A stretch of DNA of 13,450 bases from Aquisalimonas sp. Its GTDB lineage: Bacteria; Pseudomonadota; Gammaproteobacteria; Nitrococcales; Aquisalimonadaceae. Made by a program: the position numbers and the translations under genes. The notes beneath the pieces are model-generated. The model did no database searches and was not told where the DNA came from. It saw only the letters and a list, made by a program, of their open reading frames with translations. This document shows, in pieces, positions 12,961 to 13,450 of this stretch; the first letter of the stretch is position 1; the number at the start of each line of letters is the position of its first letter. The stretch is taken from NCBI GenBank assembly GCA_007127625.1, contig SKYZ01000113.1:1-13450 (forward strand). Reading direction: 5' to 3'.

Positions 12961-13450
12961 TCAGAATTTGCCGTAGTAGCCTTCTTTCAGTGCGTCGTAG
13001 AGGTTGGCGGCGGTGTGCATTTCGCCGTCATACTCGATCTCGTCGCCACCCTGGGCCTCGACAATGCTGCCGTCGGCCAGCTCGAAGCGGTAGGTGGTGT
13101 TGGCGAGATCCTCCTCCTTCACCAGCACGCCCTGGAACGCTTCCGGGTTGAAGCGGAAGGTGGTGCAGCCCTTGAGCCCCTGTTCATGGGCGTACATGTA
13201 GATATCCTTGAAGTCCTCGTAGGGGTAGTCCGTGGGGACGTTGGCCGTCTTGGAGATGGAGGAGTCCACCCACTCCTGGGCCGCGCCCTGGATGTCCACG
13301 TGCTGCTTGGGCGTGACGTCGTCGGCGGTGATGAAGTAGTCCGGCAGGCCGGCGCTGTTGGCATCCGCCGCCTGGGGCAGGCCCTCGGCGTCGATGAAGG
13401 AGCGGTAGGCCAGCAGCTCGAAGCTGAACACGTCCACCTTCTCTTTCGAC
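12961..13450 (-). CDS. nrdJa: Adenosylcobalamin-dependent ribonucleotide reductase, NrdJa subunit (C-terminal end, partial)
   Basis: About 163 residues are visible before the stop at 12961-12963; the gene continues beyond the right edge. The piece contains KVDVFSFELLAYRSFID, AGLPDYFITADDVTPKQHVD, SSISKTANVPTDYPYEDFKD, IYMYAHEQGLKGCTTFRFNP and a final small domain ending LYDALKEGYYGKF. The run SSISKT...P.......IY..A...GLKG.T..R is the conserved C-terminal block of class II reductase catalytic subunits. The radical and active-site cysteines lie mostly upstream, outside the window. It is directly followed by nrdJb, as in the split arrangement known from Pseudomonas aeruginosa. Confidence 0.85.
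   Translation of the reverse strand, partial: SKEKVDVFSFELLAYRSFIDAEGLPQAADANSAGLPDYFITADDVTPKQHVDIQGAAQEWVDSSISKTANVPTDYPYEDFKDIYMYAHEQGLKGCTTFRFNPEAFQGVLVKEEDLANTTYRFELADGSIVEAQGGDEIEYDGEMHTAANLYDALKEGYYGKF

Noticed and set aside
1..13450. CRISPR array, tRNA or rRNA genes
   Set aside because: No regularly spaced repeats with unique spacers and no tRNA- or rRNA-like sequence were noticed on reading both strands.

Overview
This is a GC-rich window, most likely from a gammaproteobacterium of the Ectothiorhodospiraceae, Halomonas or Pseudomonas type. The main clue is a split adenosylcobalamin-dependent ribonucleotide reductase (nrdJa and nrdJb as separate genes) at the right edge. All assignments come from reading the sequence and translations by eye; no database search was run.

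Positions 1-4109 are mostly minus-strand and look like a worn accessory region. At the left edge is the C-terminal part of an IS5-family transposase. It is joined in frame to the first 15 codons of what looks like an IS3-type OrfA. This remnant cuts off a short-chain dehydrogenase (SDR) at about residue 142. Upstream of the SDR, in minus-strand order, are a cupin C-terminal scrap, an intact SAM methyltransferase, an AAC(6')-like GNAT acetyltransferase overlapping it by 4 bp, a 23-codon small ORF with its own Shine-Dalgarno, a VOC/glyoxalase-fold protein, and an AT-richer protein of unknown family that has lost its N-terminus. Long imperfect inverted repeats start exactly at the stop codons of the VOC gene and the unknown gene. 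This is reminiscent of degenerate integron attC sites, but the core sites are not canonical.

Positions 4110-11635 are plus-strand and form the most interesting block. A regulatory stretch with two stem-loops leads to a small DUF4242-like protein and then a 1039-residue SARP-type regulator (winged helix, BTAD domain, AAA/NACHT-like ATPase, TPR-rich C-terminus). Two secreted proteins follow. One is a 132-residue protein of unknown family with repeated RLxxxGF motifs. The other is a 137-residue AhpD/carboxymuconolactone-decarboxylase-like protein with CxxCxxxH. The last 24 codons of the regulator, the whole intergenic region, the ribosome binding site and the signal-peptide codons of the first secreted gene (7783-8115) are duplicated in front of the second (8919-9251), offset by exactly 1136 bp at both ends. 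Both copies keep three tandem 12-bp direct repeats 11 nt ahead of an invariant block, a layout that resembles a SARP operator. A phosphotransferase of the aminoglycoside/choline kinase fold and a second SAM methyltransferase, overlapping by 17 bp, complete the block.

Positions 11642-13450 are minus-strand again: a C-terminal fragment of a family-5 (peptide/nickel type) ABC substrate-binding protein, then nrdJb and the end of nrdJa, which are probably the resident chromosome. The hypothesis best supported by the sequence is a SARP-controlled envelope regulon in a Gram-negative. In it, a regulated promoter plus export signal was copied onto a periplasmic AhpD-like redox protein, inside an island with damaged edges.
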